This document shows positions 20,224-32,999 of a stretch of DNA of 64,000 nucleotides, one piece after another. Each line of letters starts with the position of its first letter. Within the stretch, counting starts at the first letter, position 1. The notes below the pieces were generated by a model. It was not told the origin of the DNA. It ran no database searches and saw only the letters and a list, made by a program, of their open reading frames with translations. The position numbers were made by a program, and so were the translations under genes. This DNA comes from Cervus elaphus (lineage: Eukaryota; Chordata; Mammalia; Artiodactyla; Cervidae): positions 99,645,152 through 99,709,151 of the forward strand of contig NC_057832.1 of assembly GCF_910594005.1 (NCBI RefSeq). Reading direction: 5' to 3'.

Positions 20224-20826
20224 CTACCTTGGGTTATTACCTGTGGGTTTTTTCCCTCTTTTGTTACAGTGTAAGGCACTGTGAGCCTTTTTTTTTTTTT
20301 TTTTTGAGCCTTTTTTTTTTAATGTTGTAGTATAGTCGATTTACAATGCTGTATTCATCTCATGTACAGCAAAGTGGTTTATTTATACATATATCTCTTC
20401 TTTTTAAGATTCTTTTCCCATATAGGTTATTACAGAGTATTGAGTACTATTTTATATTCAGTGTGTGTATATGTTAATCCCAACCTTCTAATTTATCCTT
20501 CCCCCACCTTTCCTGTTTGGTAACCATAATTTTGTTTTCTAAGCCTATGAGTATGTTTTGTGAATAAATTCAGTTGTATCATTTTTCAGATTCCACATAT
20601 AAGTGATATCATATAATATCTGTCTTTGTCTAACTTACTTCACTTGGTATGATAATCTGTAGATCCATCTATATTGCTGCAGATGGCATTATTTCATTCT
20701 TTTTTATGGCTGAGTAATACTCCATTAAATAACACCACATCTTCTTTATCCATTCATCTGTTGGACATTCTACCTTGGTTTATTGTATGTGGGTTTTTTT
20801 TCCTCCCTTTTTTGTTACAGTGTAAG
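20224..20826 (-). mobile_element. L1 3' fragment flanked by a ~52-57-bp direct repeat
   Basis: The L1 body is about 20290-20769 on the minus strand (T run, then ATTTACAATGCTGTATTCAT). Outside it, 20224-20275 and 20770-20826 are near-identical, sharing CTACCTTGG, GTGGGTTTTTT and TTTTGTTACAGTGTAAG in order with small indels. This is far longer than the usual 7-20-bp duplication. Confidence 0.75.
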
Positions 20827-21757
20827 CCAGTGGTTCTTAATAGTCATTGAGAACTCAAGAGCTTTTGTTTATATGGGTTGTAACTTAAGATACTTACTAT
20901 GTTAGAAATTAAAACATGTTTATTAATTTAAAAATAATAATATACCCAATACATGTTAAAATAAGTGAAACATTTTAATTAAAAATAACTGTATTTTCCA
21001 AACAGCAATTTAGTGAGAAGAATATTATTTCACAGTTTTTGCAAATCTCTTTACTGTCTGGCTAGATAGAAGGCCTCTGAATACTCCTGTCTGCTTCCAC
21101 ACTCAGTCTGCTGCAGTACGTTACAACTTCTGTTAAAGTATAAGAAGATCTGGCCTCATACTAAATATGTAGTTGGAAAAGGGGGAAGTATTTTAAGAGC
21201 ATTTTCAGATTATTGTAGATGATATTCTTTGATATTATACTAAAATTCAGCTTTGTTAATTTCTTCAAGGTTAATTGCAATGTGGAATCTGAAACCACAT
21301 CTATCTATGCTTTGTTACATTAAAATATATTGGTTTTCATGCACTTTGAGTGGATCTTTTAACCCATGCATAGTTTTTATGCAGATCTTCCAAATGTTGG
21401 CATAAAAGTCATATTCATGAACACTACCACTGATCTCATCAGAAAAGGCTTTTAAGTAATGGAAAATCATCAAGCTCACTGTGGTGGATACAAATTTTCC
21501 AAAGTTCTAATTATCACTTGAAATACCCAATTTTATCATTAACAACAAATGCTCTCAGTTGCTTGAAGTGATGGGCTCACTTTGTTCATTTTTGGAAAAA
21601 TGTCTGTCAGCTACCCAGGTCTGAATAGCCACATAGTTTGTCTGTTAGCCACTCTTTCAAGTAAAAATGGTATTCCTTGGGAAAAAAAGGCTAAACATTT
21701 TTGAAATAACCATCATACTTCTGAATACAGAAGTACTCTGTATACTTTCTGATTATC

Positions 21758-22505
21758 AGTTCCGTTCAGTTGCTCAGTCATGTCCAACCCCATGGACTGC
21801 AGCACGCCTGGCTTCCCTGTCCATCACCAACTCCCGGAGCTTGCTCAAACTCATGTCCATCAAGTTGGTGATGCCATCCAACCATCTCATCCTCTGTCAT
21901 CCCCTTCTCCTCCTGCCTTCAGTCTTTCCCAGCATCAGGGTCTTTTCCAGTGAGTCAGTTCTTCATATCAGGTGGCCAAAGTATTGGAGCTTCAGCTTCA
22001 GCATCTTCCAATGAATATTCAGGACTGATCTCCTTTAGGATGGACTAGTTGGATCTCCTTGCAGTCCAAGGGACTCTCAGAAGTCTTCTGCAACACCATA
22101 GTTCAAAAGCATCAATTCTTCAGTGCTCAGCTTTCTTTATAGTCCAACTCTCGCACCCATACATTGACTACTGAAAAAAGCATAGCTTTGACTAGACGAA
22201 CCTTTGTTGGTAAAGTAATGTCTCTGCTTTTTAATATGCTGTCTAGGTTTGTTGTAGCTTCTCTTCCAAGAAGCAAGCGTCTTAATTTCTTGTGTGAAAG
22301 TGAAAGTCGCTCAGTTGTGTCCGACTCTTTGTGACCCCATGGACTGTACAGTCTGTGGAATTCTCCAGGCCAGAATACTGGAGTGGGTAAGCTTTCCCTT
22401 CTCCAGGGGGTCTTTCCAACCCAGGGATTGAACCGGAGTCTTCATTGCATTGCAGGCAGATTCTTTACCAACTGAGCTATCAGGGCATCCCTTTTAATTT
22501 CATGT
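21758..22505 (-). mobile_element. BovB 3' fragment (interrupted)
   Basis: Minus-strand BovB from the (TGAAC)n end through the SWTIKK-coding region to about 22293, then resuming for a few bases after the SINE (22493-22505). The 222-residue frame of the 4218 copy is not maintained here. Confidence 0.88.
22294..22492 (-). mobile_element. Bov-tA SINE nested in BovB
   Basis: Full minus-strand copy. Flanking TTAATTTCTTG / TTAATTTCATG is the duplicated BovB target, with one mismatch. Confidence 0.9.
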
Positions 22506-22849
22506 ATAATTTTGATTATACAGAATAGTAAAAAGACATGAATTCAAGGGTGAAGATTTAATAAAATAATTTTTACTCCTTCATGAAGACATTCTTAAAT
22601 AGTGAAGTTGATTCTTTTACCGTGAGCACATGAGGGTGAAGAATATAATGACAACCAATACCATTCAGTGCCACTGCCTTAAATTGTGCTAAGATGGCCA
22701 GTAGTTTTACCCTACCATTGCTTTTGCATTCTAAGTGCAAATATAAACACAGTGAGGAAAGACAAAGAATGTCTAAGCTATTATGGAAATAGTTTGACCC
22801 AGGGATCCCCAGGTTTCTAAGGTTCACTTTGAGAACTGCTGCTGTAAAC

Positions 22850-24150
22850 TATTTAAGGGTTGAACCAATCATCCCACACGTCCCCCTTCAGTTTCTGGTC
22901 CAGGATTTTACACAGAAAAGGTGCTCAAAAGATATTTGTTTAATAAATGTGATTTGATGACATTTAAACAGGACAAAACTTGATGAGTAAATTTATGTAG
23001 CTGCCTCCATCCATCCAAGCAGGCTTGCTCAGGCAGCTTTCCCATAGACATTGGTGAGAACAGGGTGAACAAATGGAATGTGGATGATAATATACTTGGT
23101 AAATGCAAATGATGAAATACCTGAATATAAGGTGATGTTGAAATTAGAGTTAACTGATTTCATGAATGCACAGGAAAAGGATACACACGTACCAGTTCCT
23201 ACAAAGCCCACACTTTGAGCCTTGTTAGGTTTCTGTTAAAGAGTCTTCTACTTTTTGAGTCTTTAAATTTGTAGTGGTCTAAGAAAGGATCCTCAAGTTA
23301 AGATGGATCTTATCTGAAAAGCAAACATCTCATTTAAATTTCAATAGGTTGCAGCTTGTGCTTGATCTAGTAAAGTCTTCACAGAGAGTTAATGAAAGTG
23401 AATGTTAAAAACAAATCACTTTTTATGAAGAATAGTGACTAGAAGTCCTTGGTCTAAATAAACTGCAGACCCAGGACATTTTCCTCTTTAAGGAAATAAG
23501 TCCAATCAGTACCCTACTGTGTATTTTGGGGCAAGAAATTGGGTGATAAGATGGTGTGATATACCCTCTTTTAAGTATAGAAGCTTCAGTTCATCTAGCT
23601 AAATTTTGATAATCTCAAAATTCGTTAAATAGTACTTCTCTTGTTTTGAAGTGATTAGTTTGTACAGTTTTCTAGTTTAGGGCTAGGATATAGGAATGGG
23701 CAGTAAATTGGGATTTGAAATGGGAAGGAACAGTGTTAGTCTAAACCATCCCAGGTCTTTCTCTGCTCCCACCCCCAATCCCTACTTTTAAAAAACTTCT
23801 CACTCCTAGTTCAAATAAAGATTGTAAGAGGTAAGGCATTTGTAGCCATCAAAACCACACACTTTTTTGTTCCATATTAAAAGTTCCTGAGTCTCCTTTA
23901 AACATATTGTAAATTTTTGTCCTTTTCGTCTTTGGAAAGTCATTGCTTCGGTTTACAGTGAATACTACCGAAAAGTTGGATAAGGTAGACACTAGCTAAA
24001 CTTTGGTCATCATCATACCTATTTAACAGAGAGCATTCAGCTAGTGCAGGGGTGTTTTACTGTGTGAGAGTCATTTTTGTGTGCTTCTTGTTGTAGGTGC
24101 CATGTCCTGGTTAGAAACCATTTAAAATCATCAAACTGGAAACTACCAGT
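22850..24150. other. Intron 1 stretch without recognised feature
   Basis: No named repeat. Ends just before the hairpin at 24154. Confidence 0.4.
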
Positions 24151-24153
24151 CAC

Positions 24154-24209
24154 CTTTTAAGGCTGTCATAAAAATAAGATTAACTTTATTTTTATGACGT
24201 CCTTAAAAG
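24154..24209. repeat. Near-perfect 24-bp inverted repeat (hairpin)
   Basis: Arms 24154-24177 and 24186-24209 pair at 22 of 24 positions around an 8-nt loop. Pairing stops abruptly outside the arms. The right arm contains ATGACGTCC, a CRE-like core. Confidence 0.85.
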
Positions 24210-24609
24210 ACCAAATTCTGTTTTAAAACTAACCAAAGTAAAAAGTCTGTTTTCAGAGTTGTAAGTGGAAATGTAAAATAAAGTCAAATTAAAAATAATT
24301 CATGTATTACAAATTAAAGATAATTTATGTATTACATTTCCTGAACAGATTTAATTTTGAGCTCTGTGTGCAAAGCACTGCTGGGAATGCTTGCTGTAGA
24401 TATTTTATGGAATACAGGTTTCAGATTGTTGTTTGCTTGTAAATATACACATGAAAACCTACTTTCAGGACTCCTACTTTAAGTTTTCCAGAGAGTTTTC
24501 TCATTTATAAAAGATACAATAGTAACTGTTATTCCTGTACTACCATACCCCAGTTAAGCAGTTTACTGTGAAGGTTAAGTACTGCTTACTACTTTGATAC
24601 GATTTCTGT

Positions 24610-25160
24610 AGCTGCCACCTTTAAATTTTTTAAAATACTAAAGGCATAAATAAGGATGTAGAACAATATAATGAATAGCATATATCTTCTATCCAGCTAA
24701 AAAAAATAAAATATCTCAGATAATATTGAAGCCTTCTGGCCATTCTTTACTCACTTTTCCCTTTCCATCTGTGACCATTATTCTGAATTTGATGTTTATC
24801 ATTCCCCTTCATTAAAAAAAAACAACTCAACAACTTTATGTGTTTTATCCATAGGAAAGATAATATTGTTTTGTATGTTTTTTAAACTTACATGATGAGA
24901 TTGATGCATGTATTTATAGTTTACTCATTTTACATGCTGTATAATGTTTGATTCAGTGACATATAAAAGTAGTATATAATCTTTGTAGAGAATTTTGAAA
25001 ATAAAATATAAAGATGAAAAAAAAAAATGTGTAGCCTTGTCATCCAGAGATAACCACAGTTTTTTTTCCCTTTGATTACCCTGCTTCCCACTTATATTTA
25101 TACATTTTCTGGGTACATTTTAATATGAATGGGATGCAGTTTTATGGATTACATAAAACT
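24610..25160 (-). mobile_element. L1M-type remnant
   Basis: TTATTCTGAATTTGATGTTT and CATTTTACATGCTGTATAAT are typical of old L1 3' regions read in reverse. Diverged. Confidence 0.45.
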
Positions 25161-25489
25161 GCAAAATAGCCACATAAGGGCTGTAATCCTTTTTTAGTTG
25201 AAAAAGAAAATGAGCTTTCCATATTAGATATTCCACATAGACCAGGTATTCCACATATACCTAGTAAATTTGCTATCTATATCAATTATTAATGGTGTAT
25301 TTCTTAGTGTGGAAACACTGTATAAGTGGCATCTGGGAAGAGTTAGATAATATTAACATCTTTTAAGATTTAAAACTCTAAAATTTTTATAGTAAACTTA
25401 GCAGATAAATGACACTTACCTCTTTAACTATTAAGTACTTTTCTGGTTTTAACTTATTGATTAAAATGAAAAAGATGAAATATTTTTAG

Positions 25490-26240
25490 ATACGCATCTA
25501 ATATATGTTCAAGATCTATATGAGGAAAACTACAAAGCTCTAATGAAAGAAGAGCTAAAATAGATTTTAATGGATAGGAAGACTCAATAGTGTTAAGATG
25601 TCAGTTCTTACCCCCTTAATCTGTAGATTCAATGCAGTCCCAATTAAGATCCCAGCAAGTTATTTTATGGATATCAACAAACTGATGCTAAAGTTTATAT
25701 GGAGAGGCAAAAGACCCAGAATAGCTAATACATTATTGAAGAAGAACCAAGTTAGAGGACCAACACTGCTTGACTTCAAGACCCACTATAAACTATAGTA
25801 ATCAAGGCAATGCAGTATTGGTGAAAGAACAAATAGATTGTGAAAGAGAATACAGGGCCCAGAAATAGATTCCTATAAATGTAGTCAACTGATCTTTGAC
25901 AAAGGAGCAAAGGCAATACAATGGAGCAAAGATTGTCTCTTCAACAAATGGTGCTGTAACACCTGGGTATCTACCAGCCAAAAAATGAATGTAGATACAG
26001 ACTTCATACTCTTTATAAAAATTAACTCAAAATGCATCACAGACCTTAGTGTGAAACACAAAACTATGAAACTCCTGGAAGATAACATCAGAGAAAATTA
26101 AGATGAACTTGAGTATGGTGATGACTTTTTAGATACACCAAAGGCACGACCCATGAAAGAAAGAATTGATAACTGGTACCTCCACGCAGTGGGATATTAT
26201 TTAGCACTAAAACGAAATGAGCACTAAAAAGCCAAGAAAG
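25490..26240 (+). pseudogene. L1 ORF2 C-terminal remnant
   Basis: A broken plus-strand frame includes RFNAVPIKIPASYF and LKFIWRGKRPRIANTLLKKN (25625-25745), the conserved region after the L1 reverse-transcriptase core. Stops and indels interrupt it repeatedly, and both ends are missing. Confidence 0.88.
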
Positions 26241-26245
26241 ACATG

Positions 26246-26460
26246 CGTGTGTGCTAAGTTGCTTCAGTCGTGTCCGACTCTTTGTGACCCTATGGACTGT
26301 AGCCCGTCAGGCTCCTTTTCTGTCTGTGGGATTTTCTAGGCGAGAATACTGGAATGGGTTGTCATGCCCTCCTACAGAGGATCTTCCTACTTAGGGACCG
26401 AACCCTAGTCTCTTGCATTGCAGGTGATTCTTTACCTGCTGAACCACCAGGAAAGTCCCA
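26246..26460 (-). mobile_element. Bov-tA SINE at the L1 remnant end
   Basis: Minus-strand copy ending ACCACCAGGAAAGTCCCA, directly after the L1 segment. Confidence 0.88.
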
Positions 26461-29400
26461 CTGTTACAAGTCTTAAAGAGGACCACACCTCTAGTTAAAC
26501 TAAAGATCTATATAATCGATATGATGCTGTTTGTGTGTACATTTGTACATGCCCCAAACTGCAGCAGAATTGTGTATCAATAGGACTATAGCAGATCTTA
26601 TCTGGGTATGTATCCAGTTCACCTGAGACAGTCTTCCTAATACACATTTTGAACGTCATGGTTGAAAAATCTCCTGGTGCAGAATCTTGGGGTGGTTTTG
26701 TTTTGCTCCTTACTTTCTGCTAGTTTGTTAGGATAGGTGCACACCCACCTCTTCAGTGCCCCCCAGTGGCTGTTTTTGCTTTGCAGGAAGATGCCTGTTG
26801 ATGGGAGAGCTCATTGCTTCCTTGCAACAACCAGCTCTGTCTTCACACCCCTGTTAGAAGAATGATCTGTTTGCTGGAATTCTGCCTTACCTACCTTAAC
26901 TTCTTGCCTATTTGTTCTTATTGAGGTCACATAATATTTATAATTCCTCTTAACAATTCTTTTAATATTTAATGAGAGGTCATTTTCGGTAAAGCCCTTT
27001 CTTCTCTAGGTTTAGATATCTCCATTTTTTTCAACTATTCCTTATAATAATTGACTTTTTCACAGTCCCAATGTACTTTTAATTTTTAAGATCTTTAAAA
27101 AGTAAAGTGCTCACAGTACATTGACAACAGGAAATGTCCAGTTCTGAAATTTGGTCTTGGTAATAAAAATACTCCCAAAATGACAATTTAAAAACATAAT
27201 CCCACCCCCCCCCCCACCCCCCCCCCCCGCAAAATATGACTCCTGACTTTAGAGACAGTTGTGAATACTGAGTGGTAAGGGAAGGAAGGGTGAAGTGCAA
27301 GTAGAATATCCTTTCACACCTACATTAATTACCGTTCATTTTCTTCTAATCAAAGACTAAAAATACATTTTCCTAAAAAAAAGTGCCCAGCACTAAATAC
27401 AAGTGTGATCAAGCTGATGCAGAAAGCACCTTTCATTATCCGTAGTCTGCATATGATGCTTGTCATGATTCTTATTTCCATACTAAATTTAGTGTGAATC
27501 AGCACCCCCTTGAGTTTTTTTGTTTTGTTTTTTCTATGATAATGACACAAGTCTTCATCATCCTGTGTTCTGCTGCAATGGAGTTTTTTAAGCCAAAGTT
27601 CAGAATATTATGTTTATGCTTGTTAAAATTTATCCTGTGAGATTTTACTCATTCATTTAGGCTGTTTGAGTTTTTTTGAATTTGATTTTACCCTTCAAGT
27701 GCAGGCTTTCCTATCTCTTGTGTCTCTAGTTATCCACCTATTTGATTAACGTATCTTTTCTGTTTCTTTTCAGTTTCCAAAACAATTGTTGCCTTTTTTC
27801 CCCCACTTGGTCTTTCTCAGTGGCAGATTTGCCATCTTGTGTTACTTTGATGAATATGTATAGCTAAACAGGAACCTCAGACAATAGAAAGACATACACA
27901 TTTGCAAAGCCCCTAGGAAACCTCAGTGTGCTTGAAATCATGTTGAACATTAGGAAGCTTTATAGCTATTTTTCTTTGACATTTATTAATTTTGATTATT
28001 CATTCTTTTGGTATTTTGAAGCCAGTTCTTCTGTGTTTTCAGCTTTTTCTAAACTTTTCTCTGTGTGTTTGAAAAGCTTGCAAGTTCCAAGGACTGTGGC
28101 TGTAGTGCCTAGCATATAACATGACCCTGGGGCCAGTCTGGAAGGCAGAGGTCTTAACAGGAGGCTGATTCTTGGGTCTCAGTTTCCCAACTGCATGATG
28201 GGAGACTTGAATAATCAGGGAGTTCTCACTTGTCCTCTGTGGACTCCTGACGGGTCTCAGAGGGTACCTCCTGAAGGAAGTGAGGGGGTGAATGCGGATG
28301 CTGTCAGCATTCCCCAGCTCCTTCTCAGTAGGAAGTGTTCTACTTTTGTCTTACATTTTTAAGTTCTACATTGGATTCTGTTTAAGGGAAGTTCTCAGAG
28401 GACATTGGGCAGTTTTGATGGTCTGTATATGAGTCTGTCTGATTTCATGAGCTTAGAGGTCACCCTCAGATTTTCCATTCACCAAAGGGGGAGAGGGGCT
28501 TATCATGCTGTTTGTCTTTTCTTTCCCAGATCTGGGATTAACCCCCGACTCAGCATCCATCTCCCCATTCTAAAAGTGACTACATAAAAGGAGAAAAAAA
28601 TCTGTAAAGTCTTCATGATTCCATTGTGCACAGCAGAAAAGCACTCTTGACAGCTTCAATATACCTTTCTAGATTCTTTTGTTTTTTCGTAATCATATCT
28701 ATAACTTTTGTTTTTCAAATGAGACCACATTCATTCTAGCAGATTTTATACCCTGGCTCATTTGTTTTGTTTATTTGTTTTCCCAGTTTACAGCAGTATA
28801 TTGTGGACATTTTTCTGTGTCAGTGCCTATCAGTCTACTTCATCCTTTAATACTTCTGTAATATTTCTCTGACCAGTCATCTGTAACTAAATTAAGTCAG
28901 AGGAATATTCCTTGCTGCACAACACGTGGAATCTGTTCTAAAGTATGAACCTACTTTTATTTACATCTTATTACTGGTGTACTCCTTTTTTTTCGGTAGT
29001 TTACACTTTATTAAGTCTTTTTGGGGGTTGTGATTTTTTTTAAATTTTTTTCCAGTTGCTTCTCTTTCCTCTGGTTAAATTATACATCACGACCTCAGAA
29101 GTATTATCCCAGTGAAGCTATAGATACTGATAACCCTTTTCTTTTAGGCAATAGCTCTAATTTGGTGTCCCCTTTAATAGTTACAAGACTGTTCTTACGA
29201 ACAAAATCTTGGCAGACAGAATTATACTTTTATTCCAGTATATTACTCCTGATGAGAAAAGCAGTTAGTTGACTTGTTTTGACCCAAGTGAGCTTAGTTC
29301 TAAGCGCCTAGGAAGGTGGGTGACAAGCAGCTTTTGGTGGTTTGACAGGCAGCTGCAGGGTGTCTATTGTGGCCAGGACTAAGCGGCTGCTAATAAATGT

Positions 29401-30150
29401 ATATAGTAAATTACATGTGATGGTCCCTTTCCCCCTTTTGTTTCTTAGAATTTTATCAAAGATCATGTTGAGAAATTGGTAGTGAGAAAAATATTTATTT
29501 TTTTATTCTTATAGAATGGTTATTACTTTTTTTGTACAGTGTTCTTTCATTTTTCAAATAACTTCTTCTAAACAGATGCAACATTTCTGTAGTCATGGAA
29601 AAATTTTGGTGATTTTTTTTGAGCAGGAAATATAGTGTAAATGTTTTTTAAGTAGCTTATATTTCTTTAGAAACTTAGGATAGCATTTCTCCCTTGTCTT
29701 TTAACTTTAGGCATATCTTGTACAGGTTAAACAAATTCTAAAATGGAAATGTTATTCCCAGTTTGAAGTGAAGTCATTTTAATTTTATATTCAACCACTT
29801 TGCAAATTTTATTCTCGAAACATATGTGCTTTTTTACTTTTCTCTAACTTTCTTTCCTTATCTAGGATTCTGAGATTTTAAAACTTTGCTTATATGCTAT
29901 CCTAGTTTTAATTTTGGAAGGAATTCAATATATAATTTGTTTTAATGGATTATGTAAATATGGAGATTTTTATTTTTGAATAGGTACTATTCAGATTTAG
30001 ATGTCTGACACTTTGAAGTGTTTATGATAGGGCCATTATTTTGCTATTTAGAAAGGTTTGTTTATTATTTATACAAAATCTCTTGAGTATTCTTTGTCTT
30101 AAAATGTATTTCATATGTTATTGTCCAATTCAGGAGGTTCTGATTTCTCA
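26461..30150. other. Long intron 1 stretch with only weak signals
   Basis: About 3.7 kb with no young retroelement. A C-rich run lies at 27201-27230 (about 27 C with two A). Sequence at about 28640-28860 looks like an old L1, too diverged to call. Small open frames here have no recognisable product. Confidence 0.4.
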
Positions 30151-30300
30151 TTCATTCAGTAAACAAATTTGAGTGATTATTGTGAGTCTTGAAGAGTTCT
30201 AGGTGCTGGGGATAACACTGATTAAAACAGAAAAATCTTTGCCCCCATGAGCTTACTTTCTAATTGGTTGAGTAAAAAGATAAATATTCCAAGGGGAAAA
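30150..30300 (+). mobile_element. Possible L2 fragment
   Basis: GGTGCTGGGGATAACACTGA and GCCCCCATGAGCTTACTTTC are typical of L2 3' regions. Confidence 0.5.
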
Positions 30301-30452
30301 TTATGTCCCTTGAGATTGTCCCCATACCGTTCAGACAGTTAATCCTCAAACATACCAAGGCTGCAGTGGAAACCTGGGCTGGATATATAACGGACTTTTG
30401 ATTGACTATAGTCATTGATTGCAATTTGAATGTAAATACAGGAATCCAGTTG

Positions 30453-30483
30453 CAAGAGTCGGACACAACTTAGTGACTCAACC
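30453..30483 (+). mobile_element. Bov-A 3'-tail fragment (about 31 bp)
   Basis: AAGAGTCGGACACAACTTAG with TGACTCAACC is the extreme 3' end of a Bov-A unit. No clear duplication. Confidence 0.7.
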
Positions 30484-30731
30484 ACTGCTGGTCATATTTA
30501 CTGTCTTCCCTTTCCTACCACTTTCATTTTCATAATTGTGTTTATTCTTAGGAGCTGTTTATTGTTGCTTAAAAATTATACCTTCCCTAGTGCTTTACAG
30601 TTAAAAAATATTTTCACATTTCATTTTTTAAAGTGGCTATAGCATAATAGTTTTGGTTGAACCATATGAAATTGCTGATGTTTTGGATCTTTAAAAAGCA
30701 GTTTCGCATTGTTCAGTCTAATACTGTTCTG

Positions 30732-30935
30732 TGTGTGTGCTTAGTCGTGTCTGACTTTGTGACCCCATGGACTGTAGCCTGGCAGCCATGCTCCTCTGTC
30801 CATGGAGTTTTCCAGGCAGGAACACTGGAGTGGGTTGCAATTCCCTTCTCCAGGGGAGTCTTCCTGACCCAGGGTCGAACCAGTGTCTCCTGTATTGCAG
30901 GTGGATTCTTTATCACTGAGCCACTGGCGAAGCCC
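30732..30935 (-). mobile_element. Bov-tA SINE
   Basis: Minus-strand copy ending GCCACTGGCGAAGCCC. The flanks share AATACT(A)TGTT-like sequence. Confidence 0.9.
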
Positions 30936-31039
30936 AATACTATGTTGTATCTACCTTTAAAAACAAGATATGAACATGTTTTATTAATCGTAAAGCTCTG
31001 TTACGCACACTGACAAACCTTGAATTTTGCTCCTGTGTC

Positions 31040-31400
31040 TCGTTTACTATTTGCTTTGGAACAATTAGTTAACCTCATTGTGCCTCACTTCTTCATGACA
31101 GTGATCCTAGAGTCATGAGGATTACATAATACATTATAATGTCATTATATATGTAAAAGTCATGAGAAAAGCACCTAGCACATAGTTAAGGCTCAGTAAG
31201 TGTTAGCTGTTGTTACCATTACTACCCTATGAGGTAGGCATCATCCTTGTCAGTTTTGCAGATGATCAAACTGAAGCTCATAGAGATTTTATAATTTTAT
31301 TCCAAGGTTATGCAACTAGAAATCAAAACCAGGCATTACTGATTCCAAGTTCTGGCTTCTTTCTGCTTACACTACAACTATCAGGGAAAGAAAGAAAAGG
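31040..31400. mobile_element. Two back-to-back MIR fragments
   Basis: 31040-31210 reads as plus MIR (GTTAACCTCATTGTGCCTCA ... GGCTCAGTAAGTGTTAGC). 31215-31400 reads as minus MIR (CTATGAGGTAGGCATCATCC ... CAAGGTTATGCAACTAGA). Confidence 0.65.
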
Positions 31401-31849
31401 AAAAAAAAGAAAGACAGACAGACTATTCATATAGTAATTTGTAGAGTATATCCTTGAATCTCTCCAGCATTGTTACTTATCCTGTTTTCATAGACCATTT
31501 TGATATCCATAAAGAAAAATATTTGACAGAAGTCTGATGTGATAAGTAATTGTGACCTAGTGTTATATTGTTACCTTAGAAAGGGTAATAGTGGCACATT
31601 TATAGCCGATTTGTCCAGAAATGAATAAACCCAAATAATAAATGTTTACCTCAATATTTTTAAGAATGCAAGTGCAGTTCTTAATAATATTCTTCCAAAA
31701 AGGAGCAAAAATAAATGTTAAAGAGCATTTAGATGCATCTAAAAGCAGTTTAAAAAATAGCACACTTAAGCCTCCAGTTCACAACATGCCACTCCACAGT
31801 TTCCTGTGGGTATAATGGACATCTCAGTTGTTCCTCTGGCATTCATTTC

Positions 31850-32640
31850 CATCCCAGTAAATAGCTATTAAGTTCTTCTAGTTGCTCAAACCAAAAACCT
31901 TGAAGTCATTTTTAGACTCCTCTCTTTTACTCTACCCTGCATCCCAATTGTCAAGAAATCCTGACAGCTGTATCCTCAAAACATGCAGAATCTAACTACT
32001 TCTTATCACCTCTGATGCTGCTATCCTGGTCCAGGCCATGCTCTTCTTGCAGAAACCTTATAATTGGTCTTCCTGGTTCCTCCCTTTCCTCCCTTCAGTC
32101 TGTTCTCAAATACCAGCCCAGAAAATCAGTTTACATCTACACTCTTGCTCAAAATCTTCCAAAGATTTTCCATCTCATTCAGAGTAAAATTCAAAGATCT
32201 TATGTAGCCTTCAAGGTCCCACAAGCCTGGCTATTCTCACTGCTTCTTCTCCCCTAGCTTAGGGTGCTTCAGGTTTATGGGCCATTTTGCTGTTCCTTGA
32301 TCACACCAAACATGCTCCTGTCTCATTATCTTTGCATTTGCTGTTCTTGCTGCCTTATATACTCTTCCCCCACATGTTTCATGCTGTCTCCTTTACTTCC
32401 TACAGTTCTGAGCTCAGATATGGTCAGAAAGGCATTTCTTGGCCAGCAGCCTCTCTTGTCCCCACCTTTCCACTCCCTAAAATACATATTTGTTTAGTTT
32501 ATCTCCTTCTGGTAGGATGTAAAATCCATAAAGAGGAGGATTTTTTAAAAAATTCATTGCTCTTTCCTCTGTGTCTGCATCAAAGCTTGACACACAGTAT
32601 GTGATTTTTGTGCATATGTTGATTGAATGATTTTAATTTC
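31850..32640 (-). mobile_element. L2 LINE remnant
   Basis: The long pyrimidine-rich stretch contains typical minus-strand L2 phrases (CTTGAAGTCATTTTTAGACT, CTAACTACTTCTTATCACCT, GGTCCCACAAGCCTGGCT). No frame is intact. Confidence 0.7.
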
Positions 32641-32999
32641 TTGGCAAGTCATCTTAGTTCTTCCACTGCATTTGATATTATTGACTTCTCTCATTCGCCC
32701 TCCATGACACTTGCTATCTCTTGATTCTGATGTTTTCCTTCCAGCTTCTTATTTGTCTTCACCTGTTGTTGTTTTCCTTCCTCAGTATGTTCCTTTAAAT
32801 ATTCTCCTTTGCTTCTTTTATCACCCACTTCACATTAATTATTCCTGGTCAGTTTTATTCATGCTCTGTGCTTTTATTACCATCTCATTTTTGATGAGTC
32901 TCAAGTTACACCTGCATCAGAGGCTTCAGTGCATCACAGCTGGGTATCTCTTTGGACAGTTCCTGTAAATATTGTCATGCATTGTCCTCCTCTGCAAAT

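Larger units (their letters stand above)
20828..22841 (+). mobile_element. hAT-type DNA element split by BovB and Bov-tA
   Basis: It begins CAGTGGTTCTTAA and ends TTTGAGAACTGCTG, inverted termini of the hAT/Charlie class. Flanking 8-mers GTGTAAGC (20820-20827) and CTGTAAAC (22842-22849) match at 6 of 8 positions, as expected of an old 8-bp duplication. Removing the BovB/SINE insert at 21758-22505 leaves about 1.27 kb with no transposase frame. Confidence 0.6.

Noticed and set aside
26461..30150. Possible hidden gene in a repeat-poor 3.7-kb stretch
   Set aside because: No frame above about 85 codons, no recognisable peptide and no paired splice sites enclosing an open frame.
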